From Ligustrum vulgare (taxonomy: Eukaryota > Streptophyta > Magnoliopsida > Lamiales > Oleaceae): a stretch of DNA of 64,000 bases. Of this stretch, positions 35,958-48,139 are shown one piece after another. The DNA lies in NCBI GenBank assembly GCA_963555705.1, contig OY743172.1, positions 20,087,446-20,151,445 on the forward strand. The letters run 5' to 3'. The notes beneath the pieces are model-generated. The model had not been told where the DNA came from, did no database searches, and worked only from the letters and a program-made list of their open reading frames with translations. The position numbers and the translations under genes are program-made. Each line of letters opens with the position of its first letter. Within the stretch, counting starts at the first letter, position 1.

Positions 35958-37735
35958 CCTAGACTTATAGATATATATTTTGTTGAATCACAATTGCGCT
36001 TACATTAACAACTTTTGAGATGACGAGATTAGCCACTTATTTACGAGCACGAATATAGGAAATTCTAACCTACACAAACTTAGGACCTGTTTGCTACTGT
36101 AGTTTTATTTTATTATTTTTATTTTTTTTAAGAATAGATTTTGTGAATGGTGAAATTTTTGAAGAATGGATGTTTTAAAAGTATGAAAAAATTATGGGTG
36201 CATATACAAAATTCCTCAAGCTCTTCTTAATTTGACACTTATGTTTCCAATTTTTTATATAATTTTTTTTTTTATCATCGATCAATCATCTATATAAACT
36301 TTCACATCTTGTCTACATAGATGATTTTTTTGTCCAAAATATTTTTTGAGGGCGAAAAAGACTTGTTTATCTATCGTATTTTCAGACAATTGAAATAATA
36401 ACTATTACAAAATTAAGTTAAAAAGAAATATTTGCCCCTCTTTTCAATGCACATTATCAAGTATTTGGATAGAAATTATGATTAGAGATAAAATATGTTA
36501 ATTGATTGAACTTTGAGAATAATAATGCGTTGAAAATAAGTTGAGGCTATAAGCGAGAAAAGAGCAAATATTGAATACCTTTCTTTTAATTTAAACATGG
36601 TGTATAGATATAAAAAATTGCTGTCCAAATATAACTACTCATATTCAATTTCTGTCACGGTCATTATTTTTGTTAGTGTACCTGTGTACGTTTAGAATTT
36701 GTCTTAATTCACGTACTAAAGTGATCATTGTGCTAAAAAAACAAAGTGTTTGTTCTCATTAACTTCTAAGGAAGCAAGATTAGTCTTAGAGATTGTTTGG
36801 TCCCGTGTAAAATTTTCAAAATTTTGAAGAATTTTGGAGTTTTAGGAGAATGTGTGGTTGAAAAATTGTGAGTTCCATAAAAAAATATGGTTAAAAATGA
36901 ATGTTCTAAAAATTTGATTTGATTTTTTTTTTTAATCAACCATGCTCTTAAATTGAAATTCTCTCTCTTGATTCGATCATAAAAGACATGAGACACCCAA
37001 CTATTAAAAACATCTTATTCCCGTATTGAAGTTATTATTGTGCCTTAAAATTTATTAATATTAAGAACATATTTTTCTAAAGGAAATCTTGACTTGGTCA
37101 AGTAAGTTTTTGCCCGTTTGTGAATGTGATATACATATTCAACTTTGTTCTGCCCATCAATTGTTGTTTAAATAAAAAAATAATATTACCATCCCATCAT
37201 TAATTTGTTCCCACGTGACGACTCCCATGGAAGCCCATATCATTTATGAAGTTCTACTGAGTGACGAGATCATGCAGCAAATTTAATTCATAACTAGGAT
37301 TTTGTCTACTATTTAACAAATAATAAAATCTGAAAGTCTACGACAACATAATCTTGAAATTAATAACATAGGATTTGACAGATGGAGTAACGTGGAATTT
37401 AAGTTATTTTTTATTTTTAATGTGAATGATTGATCTGAAAATTTGTGTGTGAAATGTGAATCATAAATCCATGTTAGCCACGTTTTAAGCTCTCCTTATT
37501 AAAAAAATAGACAAGTTAATTAAGTAATTGTTAATCTATACATTACGTGCTACACACGTCATAGAAATGTATACTAGAACTAGGTATAAACAGCATCATA
37601 GACCGCTGAACAAATAGTACAGCTTGCTTTCATACATATATGAAAGACACGAATTTTAATTTATTTTTCATTAATAATTGACCTAATGCTTATTTATTTG
37701 TAAGAGGGTTAGCAAAATTTCTAAATATTTGCTGG

Positions 37736-37740
<5 letters not shown>
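35958..37740. other. AT-rich intergenic sequence upstream of MEB-like gene A
   Basis: No gene. A short GTGTGGTTGAAAAATTGTG-type repeat near 36850 recurs elsewhere (about 38580 and 42010) and probably marks old miniature elements. Confidence 0.45.

Positions 37741-37798
<58 letters not shown>
37741..37798. repeat. (TA)29 microsatellite in the promoter of MEB-like gene A
   Basis: Twenty-nine uninterrupted TA units end 78 bp before the start codon of MEB-like gene A. No other obvious TATA box lies between this tract and the ATG, so the tract may itself serve as the core promoter. Confidence 0.93.
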
Positions 37799-37800
<2 letters not shown>

Positions 37801-37875
37801 ACTACTTGGAGGCTAGGCATTGGCCATTCTCAGCTGAAGAGAAAACAAAAAGTTTTTCTTGGTGCTGAGGGTAAG

Positions 37876-40406
37876 ATGGAAGTAGTTCAGATGGACGAGG
37901 CACTTATCTTTACGGATCATGAAAGTAGTCATCAGACGAAGAGCGTCTACTTGGACGAGAATGCAGGTAACCAGCTACACCTTTTCAGTTTTTTGTTTTG
38001 CTTTACAGTTAGTAATATAATCTTACAAACATTCTAACCAGCTTTCTAGTTATAAGCTTTTAGAGACACTGATTAATATAGTGTTGACGAGGCAGCCGCA
38101 TTGCGCGCTATTGCAACACAGAGTAATATTGTCCCTTCCCAGGCATATTCGAACCCTTTGTCTCTTGGGATTTATAGGGGGTGCCACATACTTTGTTTTA
38201 TGAGGTACGACGATGCGGCTACCTCGTCAACATATATAGTACATATATAGTATTATAGAGCAAAACAAAAACCTTGTTTCAAATGTTCGAGATGCTTGTC
38301 GAAGAGAAATTTTGAATAAATAGATGTGTACCATCTCTAATGATCACTTAAGAATATTAGAGATAATGTAGTTAACACACACACACAATATATATATATC
38401 AAACACGTAGTGGAAGCTTTAGTTTATGTGAAAATGAAGTTCTAAAGAATGTGTAGTGTTGATAATGTGTGGTAATGTGATTTTTAGAATGTAGAATGTG
38501 ATAAATTGATTGAACGATAATGTGATAATGTTTGATAATGTGATTTTTAGAAGTTTTTGTGAATTTTTTTGTTTTTTGATGAATGTGTGGTTTAAAAATC
38601 TTAGAAAAGTAAAAAATTGTGGACTTGACTGAGAATTGATGGTTGAGATTAAGTTGAAAAGTTGAGATAAATTTTTTCGATACCAAACAAACTCTTAATA
38701 TAAAGAAAGTAACATAACAAATTTAAATAATTAAAGAATTAGAACGGTAGACTAAACTAACATGGCCTAATTACTATCTCAAAAATGGGATAGTACCATG
38801 CATTAATATGCGTATATAGTTTTCTACTTTTCTCCTTAATTTATATAGTTAATATTTATCGCTTGAGCCATTATTTCCGCAAGGAATTATATTATTCTAC
38901 CACCCAAAATTTGTCACACTAGGTGTCACACCTTCACATGGTTGTGTGTAGGATCGCCCTCATAATGAGCAATCCCACCTCCTATGTTAGGGAGGTGGCA
39001 CCCGGTGTGACACACTGTGTGGTAGGATAACATTACTCTTCCGCAAGAATCTATACGATGCTTGATTTAAAGGTTTATAAAATTGGACAATATTCTTCAT
39101 TGTGACTGAATTAGGAATGTGGAAATGTCGACACTGCATTTGGACCTACAAAATTAGAAATTCTTGGTTTGATCATTCTCATCAGAGATCTTTCAAATTT
39201 GGCATTAGAGGTTAGTACAAAACCAGAAATCTGAAAATAGATCAAGTTATAGGGCTAGTAATTATTTCATACTAATAAATATCGTATCTCTCATTACAGA
39301 ATAATTTTTTGATTGAGAATCATCATAAAAACCAAGCACATTTATTTTAACATATTTTTAATAGAGTAATTCTAGGGAGATATTTTTTATTGACATTTTT
39401 AAGTAACGTTGTGACATGTCACACAAACATGGGTGATGAGCGATGTCTCGTTTGCAGGTACTACAATTGAATTGTCTCTTTCGGATACAAATCTAGGCAT
39501 GGTGGATGTCGACAATATTCAAAAGATCCTAAATACTGTCATAAACAAGACACTTATTATGGATGGATCACCACAAAAGGAAGGAAATATGGGTTCAGAG
39601 GGTTCAAGCAAAGGACATGTAAATGTAAACATTGATTTAGTGGAAGAAAATGAGGAGGAAATCCTTGAGCTGGAATTCGAGAGGGCAGTTGGGAAAATGC
39701 ACACACACAATATATACTGTCCTAATTGCAGTTCTCAGGTTACCAGAGTTATTCTTCGTAGGAGAAAACCTCAAATTAAGAATACTGATGAAAAACCAAT
39801 GGATTTACTAGGATGTTTATCATGCTTCAGCATTTTCATTCCTTCAGGTACAAGATATTTCTCATTTCCATGCACTTGAAAACCGTTTGGTAACACTATT
39901 GGCTTTATAAACTGGTTTATTATGATTTTGAAGTAAAAAGTAGTACTGATTTAAAATTGAAGAGAGAAAATTTGTGTAATTAAAAAGTGATTTCAGAAAA
40001 TATCTGGTTTATAAACCATTTTTTAGTGTTTACCGAAGACATGCTTATATATTTGATTTTACTTGGGGTAAAATTTTGGAACTGTGTTTTGTTATTTGAG
40101 TAGGGAATAATCCTTTCCGATGTTTTGGAAGTAAAGAAGAACCTGAAAGCGCGCCACTCGCATCAGATGCTTCCACAAATGATAATAGTGAAACCATAGT
40201 GAAGAAAGGTACCTAAATTTACAGAATGTAGTGAAATCTTTGCCTCTGTTTGTTAAAATTTTGATATTTAAAAACATGTTTTTTTATGTTTTCTAGGTAA
40301 GATGTGTGGTTGTAAAGTGAAGAGAGAAAATATGTGCGTTAAAAGATGATTTGGGAAATTGTGATGTTTAAAAACTTTTTTTTTTAACTTTTGCCAAACA
40401 GAGGCT

Positions 40407-40438
<32 letters not shown>

Positions 40439-43400
40439 ATTCAAAATTAATAAATTGCAGTTTAGGACAAGGTGCGTCTGGATTTATAAGTATATAAGAT
40501 GCAAAACGCTTTTAAAATAGAGGTTTTGTTCCCTAACATATTGAGGAGTGAAATATATATTATATATTAACACTTCTAAGTTGATCGATCAGGGAGGTTT
40601 TTTGATCTGTTCTGGATTTTTGGGAAAAGAGGAGAAAGTGGAAATATGCAGGATTATCATCAGCAACTAAGAGGAGAAAACGAAAACCCCTCCTCTCAAC
40701 CAACAGGTTTTTACTTATTCTTAATTTACAGTCTCCCATAGTTAAATGTTAAAAGGATAAAACTCCATGTCGAATATAGTAGGGTGTTTTTGATTGCGAA
40801 GGTAGAAAATGAGTGTAAATAAAATATTTTTTAAAGAATTGATTTTGCTTGAAAATTTTTTTAGTGAAAAATCAATTGAAAGTATTTGATTGGTTTAATT
40901 TTCTAGGTGAAAAAAGTGGGGAATTTTTCAAGTTTCGTTGTTTGGTTGATATTATTTTTCATGAGAAATAAAGTAAATTTTTGTTATTTTAATCAATTTT
41001 TTTTTTTTTAACACATTTGTACTTGAAAATAATAATATTATTTTAAAAAAATAAATTAATTAACAACAACAAAACTGATCAAACGTGGTGCAAAACCATT
41101 TTCCATCTAACATGGAAAATATTTTATTACCAAAAGTTGAAGAAAACAATTTCCACCAAATTGAGGAAAAGAGGCGCGAGAATCATTAGCAAGGAAAATA
41201 TTTTGCTTGGAAAAACATGATAATCAAATAACCTAAACTTGAAAAGTGGAAAAAATTTTGATTTTCAAAAAAATTCATGCAATTAAACATAGCCTAATTA
41301 AATATTAACCCACTTAAAAGGACTTGGGATGAAAATCTTAATATGGTATTAAATTCTAACCAGTAATACGATCCCAATAAGACTCCAAAAAATCACCATT
41401 TGAATTTTAAGATTGGTTTGCTCAAACGAGTCATCATCTTGAAGGGACATGTTAAGAAATAAAATCTCACATCGAATAAAAATATAAACATTGACCAAGT
41501 TAAAAGGTCTTGGATCACTCTTCTTAAAAACGTTTATTTTTTAAAATAAACTCCAAATCTTGTTAAAGTGTGTGTGTGTGTGTATAAGAATCGATTTTTT
41601 CCAACCAGTAGTAGACAGGTCGGCGAAATAGCCCCTGTTTGTGGAGATTAAATCCATGTTTGGTTCAGCTCAAATCCATTTTGAACCAAACATTTTTATG
41701 AGATTTATCACTTTACACACTTTTCAATAATTTTTAAACTACACATTAAAAAATCTCTCCAATTCATCCTAGACCAAACATGCACCAATATCATATTTTA
41801 AGTAGATTTTGACAGAATTGATAAAATATATATGGTTAAAAAATTGTGTGTTATACGAAAAATGTGATTAAAATTAATTGTTAATTTAATTAGTATTAAA
41901 ATCCGGATTATAAAAGCTCAATAATTTTTTAGGCTCATCAATTTTCTACATGTCATAGATGTTCATGATATTTGGTTGTGAATTCTTATGTGTTTGGTCT
42001 CCTTTTTTAGAAAAAATTGTGGTTGTGAAAAATAGTTTTGGAAGAATGAGTGGATAAAAAATGTTTGAAAGATAAAAAATGATAGGCTTGATTAAAATAA
42101 ATGGTTGAATTTGGGTGTTGAATAAATTTTATTTTAAAAAAATGGGAAATAAACAAGGGCTAAATTAGAAGGTTGCTAAAAAATATTCCTATTCAATGTT
42201 TTTTTGCAGGAGAGGATGCTCACATTGAACAAGTGGAAGAAGACGATAAAGAAACACTAATTCGTTCAAGTGCTCGACCTCGTCCATCATATGGAACTCA
42301 ATCACCCGAAAATGATGAAAACAAGGGATCTGCAATTTATACGACCCGTGTGCCCAAGAAAATTGAAAATCAACCTCAAATTTCGCCACATGGTCCAGGA
42401 GGATCTAAATCAGATGGAGATCATCATATAGTTCATCTTGGAAAGGAACCAGGTAATCAGCAATCTAGAACAAACTCAAAGATCAAACTGGTTACCTGAA
42501 GAAATCCATCTCAGGAATAAGAGCGAGGCTATAAGAAATCCTTCTTCTTAATAAGAAAGTTGCTCAAAATATGTTAAAACACGAATTTTAATCTTAGTTA
42601 GAGTCAACCACATTAATACCAGATAGTGAAATAAAACGGGATCAAATATAGATTTTAAGCTAAGTCAAAAAAAAATTTTAACCACGTTCTCATAACTTTT
42701 ATCAAAATCTACAAAAAATCTGATTTTAATTTCCATATGAAAATTGTGAAGGTAATTACACTAGGAAATTAGTTTTCTTGATAATCATTCCATTTAATAG
42801 TCATCTATATGCACCACAGGAGCTGATCCTCAAACAGAAGTCCCTCCTCATGAAAGGCCTTCTCAGCCAGGATACTTTGAACATGGTTCAAAATCATTAG
42901 AAATTCTGAAGAGTATTGTTTATGGAGGTTTAGTGGAATCAATCACAAGCTTAAGTATAGTTTCATCTGCAGCTGCTTCTGAAACTGCCACAAGTAAGTC
43001 TTTCACTATAAATATCTACAACTGTAATCTGTAGAACAAGTAGTTATTAATAATCTTTCACTAAAAGTATAGATTTTATTTACACAACTACACTTGTTGC
43101 AGTGAACATTTTGGCTCTTGGATTGGCAAATGTGATAAGTGGAGTATTCATTATTGCTCATAATGTGAGTAATTATATTTTCTATGGCGATCATGTTAGT
43201 AAATTGATGGTATCTTTATTTTCTTAGGCTCCGTTTCGTCTAGGAATTTTTGTATAACTTTCCTCCAAAACTCATTTTCAACAACACATTTTCATGGTTC
43301 TCACTATTTTCACACTTTTGAAAACCTCACATTCTCCAAAAAAATGCAAATGTCCTCCAAGATCTCCTACACCAAATGGACTCTTAATCGTTGAACTTTC

Positions 43401-43884
43401 ACGAAATTTGCAGATGAGGGACATGAAGAATGAGTGTCCAGTACCGGAATCAAATGAACGAACAGATAGATACCAAGAACTGATTGGCAGGAGAGAGAAC
43501 TTCCTATTCCATTTCACTTTCGCAGTTCTATCATTCCTTCTATTTGGCCTTATCCCTCCAGCAGTTTATGGCTTGGCATTCGAGAAGACTGGCAACAAGG
43601 ATTACACGATTATAGCAGTTGCAGTAGCTTCTCTTATATGCATAATTCTTCTTTCAATTGGAAAGGCTTATTGTAAAGGGGAACACAGATTCATTTCATA
43701 CTTCAAAACAATTTCATACTATGTCAGCAATGCAGTTGTTGTTTCTGGTGTTGCCTATGCAATGGGAGATCTGATCAAGATACTAGTTGAGAAGCTCGGC
43801 TGGTTCGAGCTGAGTACGCCTACACCTACCACTTTGTTCAGTTCTGGGATAAATTCTGCCACTCCATTCTTGGCTTCTTCTTGA
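37876..43884 (+). CDS. Membrane protein of ER body-like (MEB1/MEB2 family), gene A, 8 exons, 549 aa
   Basis: Family members sit in the ER-body membrane and have a VIT1-like transporter domain; Arabidopsis MEB1/2 are reported to affect metal tolerance in yeast. Exons: 37876-37966, 39458-39847, 40104-40208, 40593-40706, 42210-42452, 42820-42993, 43103-43164, 43414-43884. The first six introns are phase 1 and the last is phase 0; all are GT-AG and the joined frame is open. Residues 1-110 are acidic (EEILELEFERAV). Residues 111-153 hold MHTHNIYCPNC (C118, C121) and CLSC (C150, C153), a possible zinc ribbon. Residues 161-330 are a variable, probably disordered linker. From about 335 the VIT-like part follows: SLEILKSIVYGGLVESITS, LGLANVISGVFIIAHN, then three hydrophobic segments (about 420-450, 460-485, 500-530). 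Introns hold several miniature elements. A broken paralog follows at 58967. Confidence 0.88.
38083..38231. mobile_element. 149-bp miniature inverted-repeat element in intron 1 of gene A
   Basis: Ends GTTGACGAGGCAGCCGCAT and ATGCGGCTACCTCGTCAAC are complementary with one mismatch. No clear TSD. The middle contains ATTCGAACCC, the complement of a tRNA B-box, hinting at a tRNA/SINE-derived core. Confidence 0.7.
38892..39030. mobile_element. 139-bp miniature inverted-repeat element in intron 1 of gene A
   Basis: TTATTCTACCAC at the left and GTGGTAGGATAA at the right (11 of 12 complementary), with further complementary GTGTCACACC and GGTGTGACAC inside. No clear TSD. Confidence 0.65.
39885..40045. 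mobile_element. Miniature element in intron 2 of gene A
   Basis: A segment with CGTTTGGTAACACTA and TAGTGTTTACCGAAGA at the ends and paired TTTATAAACTGG / TATAAACCA inside. Similar sequences occur in intron 1 of the RIN4-like gene (about 21850-21985) and near 63650-63790. Boundaries are approximate. Confidence 0.5.
40242..40405. mobile_element. 164-bp miniature element in intron 3 of gene A
   Basis: Perfect 11-bp terminal inverted repeats GCCTCTGTTTG and CAAACAGAGGC. It shares the interior motif GAAGAGAGAAAAT with the neighbouring element. It abuts an (ATT)n tract (40406-40436). Confidence 0.75.
40406..40436. repeat. (ATT)n microsatellite in intron 3 of gene A
   Basis: About ten ATT units directly after the miniature element. 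Confidence 0.9.
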
Positions 43885-44167
43885 TGTCACGACTCACGAG
43901 AGTCGAGTTAGACTAAGAACTTGATGCTGTTTTAGTTTGTTGATGTGTGTTTAGGATCATTATAATATATTTTGTTGTTTATCCGAATTTCCCTTTCTTG
44001 TAGTTAACTCGATTTTTTTATTACGTATGTATGAACATTGTAATATGAATTATTTCGGCTGTATGACTAAATTTAAATTGTTTTTCCTGCATGTTAAATG
44101 TTTTCCAAGGTTCTATATAGTGGCATCATTGTTTTTGAATATGTGAAGGACATCATCCATGTCAGAT
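43885..44167. other. 3' flank of MEB-like gene A
   Basis: Likely 3' UTR and terminator region; AT-rich, no further gene. Confidence 0.5.
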
Positions 44168-44182
44168 CCTTTATTGATTGTT

Positions 44183-44400
44183 GGAAAAAGGTGTAGTCCA
44201 CACCTTGACGGTCCCAATCGATCATGTCCTGAGCCATTGATTGAGGAGGTTAATCACAGATTATGCCTCCCAGAGTTAGGGTAGAGGACTTGATGGTAAG
44301 CCCAAAGTTTGGGTAACTCCCGCTGACGATAAGACACAAATCCAATATTTCAGAATTCGAACCCTACACACCGCTGCGCTAAGCCTTACCAGCTCTCCCC
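44183..44400 (-). mobile_element. tRNA-derived SINE with 13-15 bp TSD
   Basis: On the minus strand the element opens GGGGAGAGCTGGTAAGGCTT, has an A-box-like stretch (CTTAGCGCAGCGG) and a B-box (GGGTTCGAATTC), and ends near ACACCTTTTTCCAACA. It is flanked by CCTTTATTGATTGTT at 44168-44182 and 44399-44413. The last two bases of the right copy may belong to the SINE, leaving at least 13 bp of perfect TSD. Length about 216 bp, normal for plant SINEs. Confidence 0.85.
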
Positions 44401-44582
44401 TTTATTGATTGTTTGTTGGGATAATTCTAGTTGTATAAAATGGGAATGACAAAATGGTTCTCTGTTGGATTTTTGATTCAAAATAATTTATGGACCAAAT
44501 TTATTACTTTTGGAGTAATTGAAGTTGGTCAATTAGGGCACTTGTTGGGAAGTCAAAAACGTAGACAGAGGCTGGGACTTTG

Positions 44583-47500
44583 TATAGCGACCCAGAATTT
44601 TTACTCAATTTTATAATTATTTTAATATTTAGAAAATTGTATCGCTACTATTTCACCTATTATTTTGAAGTTAACGCCGCGACGGATTCGTCTAGCCAAG
44701 TCAAGAAATATCGAATTTGTTCGATTTTAAATTAAAATCCGAATTTCTAAAAAAATATGTTATTTAATTATTTATTCAAAGTATTATTTTCAAAATCATT
44801 TTGAATTCCAAATTTATTAAAATATCTCAATGATCCTTATCAAATTATTTCAAGTCCAAATACGTAATTCAAATTTATCTCAATAATTATTTATTTTAAT
44901 TTGATTATATTTAATTAAACCAAATTTTCTCCACATGTTTTCATATCTTTACACCATTTTCTTTATTCCTCTTTCCATCTCATTATACAACACATCTCCT
45001 TTTTCTTTTCACAAAATCTAATCATTTTATTCTAAAACCTTACAGCTAATCTAATTCCTACCCAACCTAAAACTCCACCACGATTTCATCATACAACCAC
45101 ACCTCCATTCAACTCACATGGCACAACCTATATTCCCTTTCCATTATTTTTATTTGATGATTCCCCATGTCTCCTCTTTAATCATTTTAATTTCTTTCTC
45201 TTTTCCTTTAAAAACACCAACATTCATCACCCGTATCCATCATATTCTCCATCAAATCAACCATCAAAACATAATGATGATATTCTATTTCACACCAAAT
45301 TCTCCACTAACCAAAACACAATTTCATTTCCACCTATCTTAATTCCATCACACTAACACAAATCTGTATAAAACCATAAGTACAGATCAAACCACCTTCA
45401 TCCCCATGAATCATCACGTCTACCATCAATGCCTGCACCCAACTCCATCATCTTCAATAACCACAGCCATTCCAACCACCAGCCTGCTTTGTCATTTTCA
45501 ATTTCCAACTCCATCTTCAACCAACACTACCTCTGCCTCAACTCCATAACCGGCAGCCACAAATCAATCACCCAACCAACCGGCTACATCATGATCATCA
45601 CCAGTCCACTGCCCCAAAATCACTATCACACAACTCAGAGAAATCAATTCACAGCTCAATTCATAAAGCCATGGTTCCGCAGCCACTGCCACAAATAAAC
45701 CACCATCTCCAAATCCAAACCGTCACACCATCACTGTTCCATCGCCAATCATCATCATCAATTCTGTTTCCATCTCCAGTCACCAATTCAACCACTGCAG
45801 TCACTCGAAAACCACCACCGGAAATCACAACCACCGCCTGAACCTCCATCGACGCCACTGCCCAACTTCAATAGCAAATCAGAACAACTCCTATAACAAC
45901 CCAAAACCTGCAGCAAAACCACCTAAACCGCCGTTCACTACCTCAATCACCAATTGCTGCCAAAAGCCAAGTCCTTGAATCCAACCACCAGCAATCATAG
46001 ATAAAACCCAAAATCAACTAAACCAAAGACTTACCTCGACGCCGACTTCCAGTGACCGGATTTGTCACCGGAAATCGCAATCAAGATCAGAGCTTGAGCC
46101 TTGGATTCACCTCGAATCAACACCAAAACCAAAGAAATAGAATACCCAAATACTTACCTCAACCTTAAGCCCTTCGCTGCCAGATTTAATACCGGAGATT
46201 AATCGCGATTCAAGCCTAGTTTAGCCTCGGTTTTTATCCCCATCTCACACCAAACTCTTTCAAAACCGGAACCCCTTCTTTGCCGCACCTTACGCCGGTG
46301 TCTCGCCGACGTTTCTTCAGTAGAACCACTGCCCAGTTCGTCGGCCGGTTGAGAGAAACGGGTAGAGAGAGAGAGAGAGTATGGAAGTGAGAGAGAGAGT
46401 ATAACGAGAGAATGGTTAGAGAGAGAGAGAAAGATCTGATATATTTAACTTTCCAGAATTTGCAAATCAGTCCCTGACATTTTAATTTGTTTCCATTCAG
46501 TCCTTTTAGTTTTAAAATCATCAATTTCAGCCCTTAAGTTTTAAATGATTTTAATCAGCCCTTTCATTTTAAAATTCTGATCAATTCAGTCCCTGCTGAT
46601 TTACTTTATTTGATTTTAAGCTCAAGTTTCAAAAGTATTCATTTTAATCCCTTAACTTTCAAAAGTATTCATTTTAATCCCTCAACTTTCAAAAGTATTC
46701 ATTTTAGTCCATCAACTTTCAAAACATCAATTTTAGTCCTCAAAATTATAATTTATCATTTTGAACTATATATTCGATATACTAAAGTGACTTATTGGCT
46801 AAGACGAAGCGTACGGAGAATTTAAAGAAATTGAAGTCATTCCCGCTCAACTTTGCACTCGTCGGATTTGAGGTAGACTCGCACTTATTAATTGATTTAA
46901 ATTATGATTTCATATGAATGTCATGTGACTTGTGAAAGTCAATTTTCAAGAAAATTAAGTATGTTTTATGAAAGGTAAATATACCTTATGTTTTTATGAA
47001 AAGTAAGTATACCCTATGTTTTTACGATAATGTTTTATATGTTTTGGATCATTGCTATGCACATAAGAATTCTTACCACCTAAGTTCGGTAGAATTCTTG
47101 TGTCTCCATAAGTTTATGAGGATTTACCACCTAAGTTCGGTAAAATTCCTGTCTTTCCATATGTTTATGAGGATTTACCACCTAAGTTCGGTAAAATTCC
47201 TGTCGCGTATGTTTATGAGGATTTCGATCCTATCTTATGTTATGATGGAAATGATCCCTATGAATTTCATGAATTATGTTTTGGTATACTTACTGTTATT
47301 ATGATTTTACTACATAAGAATTCTTGCCACCTAAGTTCGGTAAAATTCTTATGTTTATGAGGATTTCGATATTTTCCTATGTTATGATGAAAACTTACTG
47401 TTATTATGATTTTACTGCATAAGAATTCTTGCCACCTAAGTTCGGTAAAGTTCTTGTGTCTATTTATGTTTATGAGGATTTCAATCCTATCTTATGTTAT

Positions 47501-48124
47501 GCTTTCAAAAGAAATTATGCTTGGCATAATTAAAATGTTTTTATAAGTATATGGTTTTCAAAGAGCTGTTTTCAAAGAGCCTATGATTTGCAAAATATGT
47601 CCCGTGCTGTAATGCACAATATGAGTTTTATCAAGAGCAGTTTTATAAAGAAGCTCTATCAATGCCCGTTTTATAAAGAGCCGGGATTTATGTGTTTAAT
47701 CATCTTATAAATTAAATTAATTTGCGATGAGTCTACTGAGTATTTCCCCCATGAAATACTCACCCTACTTTTTAACAGTTTTGCAGATTTCGGAGACGGT
47801 GGCGAGCGATGAATGATGGTGGCAATAATCGTTGAACGGTTGAAAGTTTGACGTTAATGATTTCCGTATTTTCCAAATAATCGCATAATTTAGAGAAGTT
47901 CATTTATTTGAGAAATTATGATATTGGCAATTTCTTTACAATATTAATGGTTCGATTTACTATTTCAAATGGTTTCATAAATGTTTTCAATTTTAGCGGC
48001 CATTACAGTTTATTTAATGTTGCCAAAAATGAATTTCAATTATTTCTTCCGCAAAAATATTATTCGAAAAATTTAGACAGAAAATGACGTAGTGAATCGG
48101 ATATACGGAACTCGGGGCGCTACA
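44583..48124 (+). repeat. Left (5') LTR, 3,542 bp
   Basis: Offset of 6,826 bp from the right LTR throughout with no indel found. Internal features: three tandem 30-bp units AAAGTATTCATTTTA near 46635-46725, a GAGA tract near 46365, and five copies of CCACCTAAGTTCGGTA at 47076-47450. Short open frames inside are identical in both LTRs and have no recognisable product. Confidence 0.95.
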
Positions 48125-48127
48125 AGT

Positions 48128-48139
48128 TGGTATCAGAGC
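48128..48139 (+). other. Primer-binding site, initiator Met tRNA
   Basis: TGGTATCAGAGC, an exact match to the usual complement of plant initiator tRNA-Met 3' end, three bases after the left LTR. Confidence 0.93.

Noticed and set aside
26331..35962. TSD for the whole minus-strand gypsy element
   Set aside because: The left (TACTCA) and right (CCTAG) flanks do not match, so no TSD is claimed.
45118..45698. Identical short frames present in both 3.5-kb LTRs as genes
   Set aside because: Composition is low-complexity (Pro, His, Ser) and identity follows from LTR identity, not selection.
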